Positions 24,264 through 25,397 of a stretch of 25,397 bases of DNA are shown piece by piece (positions within the stretch are counted from its first letter, which is position 1; every line of letters begins with the position of its first letter). Source of the DNA: CAVAVT01 sp963592185 (GTDB lineage Bacteria > Bacillota > Negativicutes > Selenomonadales > Selenomonadaceae); the NCBI GenBank assembly GCA_963592185.1, contig CAVAVT010000025.1, positions 1-25,397 on the forward strand. Direction: 5' to 3'. The notes beneath the pieces are model-generated. The model did not search any database. It had not been told where the DNA came from and saw only the letters and a list, made by a program, of their open reading frames with translations. The translations under genes and the position numbers were made by a program.

Positions 24264-24490
24264 AAACCGCCCAATGTGGACGGTGACATTTCATTCAAAC
24301 CACCTATTTCGCATACCAACATATGCTATCCCTTTAACGGTGGATACCGGCACAGCCTACTCGTTGCCTTTCAGCCTGCTGCTACGGAGTGATATTCAAA
24401 CAGATTATCCTGCACCGGCTTGCACTGTCCCGGCTCGCTATTGCCTTCACATCTGTCCTACTGTCTCCATCATCGCATTTGTATATTCAC
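24220..24490 (-). ncRNA. T-box leader of ileS, isoleucine specific
   Basis: The minus strand upstream of ileS reads as a T-box riboswitch. Stem I is recognisable: GACAGTAGGACAGAT (AGUA element) pairs with ATCTGT; GGAG pairs with CTCC; the distal arm holds AGCGAGCCGG with CCGG closing it. In the specifier loop GAATATCACTCC gives ATC (24393-24391), an isoleucine codon followed by the usual purine. A small stem III (GCATA/TATGC) follows, then AGGTGG (24305-24300) where the T-box core belongs, then the terminator. Uncharged tRNA-Ile should favour readthrough into ileS. The core is only a partial match to the AGGGTGGNACCGCG consensus. Confidence 0.88.
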
Positions 24491-24498
24491 GACTATTA

Positions 24499-24530
24499 AG
24501 TATACTAGCACAAACCCCTAGCAAATTCAA
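24499..24530 (-). promoter_or_regulatory. Candidate promoter of the ileS leader
   Basis: A -10-like TATACT (24504-24499) lies just upstream of Stem I and downstream of the lgt stop. The -35 is weak: TTGAAT is 20 nt away and overlaps the lgt stop codon, and nothing better lies at 17 nt. No terminator separates lgt from this site, so lgt transcripts may also enter the T-box. Confidence 0.45.
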
Positions 24531-25306
24531 GCGGTCTTGCGCTTTTCTCTCCAACCAAGATAGAGCCATGCGATAAACGCAATACTGAATCCCAAAAGGG
24601 CTGTCACCTGGGCGGATTTAAACACTCCCAGCACCAGCTCGGTATAGTCTCCACGAAGGTATTCCAGGAAAAATCTTGCTATTGAATAAAGCATTACATA
24701 AAGAGCAAATGCCTGTCCTTTTCCATGCTTAAATGAGCGGTATATCAAAAGCACCGCAAATATCGCCATATCCAGCTGGCCCTCCCATATTTCAGCGGGC
24801 CAAAGGGGCTGCGCTCCGTAGGTGTGGTACGCCAGGGTAGTTGCAGGATATAAAATACCAAAGGAAGACCCCGTAGGAGCCCCAAAGGCATCTCCATTTA
24901 AAAGGTTTGCACAACGGCCCAGAGCCTGTCCTAAGATTATTGCCGGGGCGGTGATGTCCATCAAAGCCAGTGTATCGATTTTATAGATACGGGTGTAAAT
25001 AACCCCGACGATTACGCCAAGGAGTACACCTCCCTGAATTGCCATGCCTCCCTGCCACACGTTGAACAGCTCCGTAAGGTGATTGCTATAATAATCCCAG
25101 TCGAAGAAGAACACATCCCAGAGTCTTGCTCCAACTATTCCGGCAAGACCGCAATATATACCCATATCCGGAATATGTCTATGGTATCTGCCATCCTGTT
25201 TTGCCAAAAAATAAGCAACGCCGGTGGCAAGAATAATACTGAGGCTCAGCACAACCCCGTAGGCACGTATGGGGAAATCTCCTATATAAAAAAGATACTG
25301 GTGCAT
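24527..25306 (-). CDS. lgt: Phosphatidylglycerol-prolipoprotein diacylglyceryl transferase
   Basis: Lgt transfers diacylglycerol from phosphatidylglycerol to the lipobox cysteine of prolipoproteins, the first step of lipoprotein maturation at the membrane. The protein has about seven hydrophobic segments. Family signatures are GIVGARLWDVFFF, WQGGMAIQGGVLLG, and GQALGRCANLLNGDAFGAPT (the Lgt signature, about 126-145), then LYPATTLAYHTYGAQPLWPAEIWEG and FLEYLRGDY. Length (259 aa) is normal. The start is set at ATG 25306, 8 nt after AAGGAG; the ATG at 25312 is only 2 nt from that site. It has its own promoter and stands apart from ileS. Confidence 0.95.
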   Translation of the reverse strand: MHQYLFYIGDFPIRAYGVVLSLSIILATGVAYFLAKQDGRYHRHIPDMGIYCGLAGIVGARLWDVFFFDWDYYSNHLTELFNVWQGGMAIQGGVLLGVIVGVIYTRIYKIDTLALMDITAPAIILGQALGRCANLLNGDAFGAPTGSSFGILYPATTLAYHTYGAQPLWPAEIWEGQLDMAIFAVLLIYRSFKHGKGQAFALYVMLYSIARFFLEYLRGDYTELVLGVFKSAQVTALLGFSIAFIAWLYLGWREKRKTA

Positions 25307-25342
25307 ATCCATTGCTCCTTAGAAATAGATTTAATGCCATTC

Positions 25343-25372
25343 ATTATAACGCCATTGTTCAAGTTTTTCCAT
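25343..25372 (-). promoter_or_regulatory. Promoter of lgt
   Basis: A perfect TATAAT (25348-25343) on the minus strand lies about 37 nt before the lgt start. The -35 is ATGGAA (18-nt spacer) or TGGAAA (17-nt), within a 7-bp perfect inverted repeat GTTTTTC...GAAAAAC (25381-25363). Confidence 0.65.
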
Positions 25373-25386
25373 AAGAAAAACATTCC
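25343..25386 (-). repeat. Shared promoter module, copy B (palindrome plus -10)
   Basis: This is the second copy of the module found at 16238-16280, in the same orientation relative to the gene it serves. Similarity starts near GGAATG and ends at TATAAT; weaker similarity (GCAATGTGG against GCATATGG) continues toward the right window edge, so the full element may extend beyond it. Confidence 0.65.
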
Positions 25387-25397
25387 ACATTGCGTTT

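Noticed and set aside
24266..24284. Separate terminator formed by ACCGTCC/GGGCGGT
   Set aside because: Only TTT follows before GGCC, so it is more likely part of the T-box switching region than an independent terminator.

Overview
This 25.4 kb window is a dense, ordinary-looking stretch of bacterial chromosome. All 23 recognisable genes lie on the minus strand, so transcription runs from high to low coordinates. I see no insertion sequence, prophage gene, CRISPR array, tRNA or rRNA. The gene content points to an anaerobic Gram-positive-lineage bacterium (Bacillota): an ileS controlled by a T-box, a def-fmt-rsmB-rlmN-PP2C-PASTA kinase-rsgA-rpe order like that of Bacillus, a clostridial-type long IleRS, and corrin-ring modification genes. 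Moderate GC, frequent TTG/GTG starts and an FHA/DUF3662 block suggest Negativicutes (Selenomonas/Anaerovibrio-like). That placement is inference only.

Layout in the direction of transcription. (1) 25.4-24.5 kb: lgt, with its own promoter. (2) 24.5-21.0 kb: a promoter, an isoleucine T-box leader with ATC specifier and terminator, ileS, and a strong intrinsic terminator. (3) 21.0-16.3 kb: a promoter, then def, fmt, a DUF116 membrane protein, rsmB and rlmN, a translation-initiation and rRNA-modification operon. (4) 16.27-8.2 kb: a promoter, then DUF3662-FHA protein, membrane FHA protein, PP2C phosphatase, SEDS glycosyltransferase, class B PBP, PASTA Ser/Thr kinase, rsgA and rpe. This unit couples phospho-signalling to peptidoglycan synthesis. 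(5) 8.2-5.7 kb: queC, a YdjC/ChbG/HpnK-like deacetylase and a flippase-like membrane protein. (6) 5.6-0 kb: cobU, cobQ, cbiB, cobS, cobD and a cobC-like phosphatase running off the left edge. These are the late steps of cobalamin synthesis (amidation, aminopropanol arm, nucleotide loop).

Many genes overlap by 1-8 nt or are separated by fewer than 30 nt, so translational coupling is likely. Between about 16.2 kb and the left edge I find no convincing terminator, and sections 4-6 may be one very long transcription unit.

The main points of interest are four. A ~44-bp promoter module with a palindrome over the -35 region is shared by the FHA/kinase operon and lgt. A Mycobacterium-like fhaA-fhaB-pstP-rodA-pbpA-pkn block sits inside a Bacillus-like order. 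The T-box core is degenerate although Stem I looks orthodox. A cysteine-rich DUF116 protein lies inside the def-fmt-rsmB-rlmN operon. I did not find a clearly undescribed multi-gene system.
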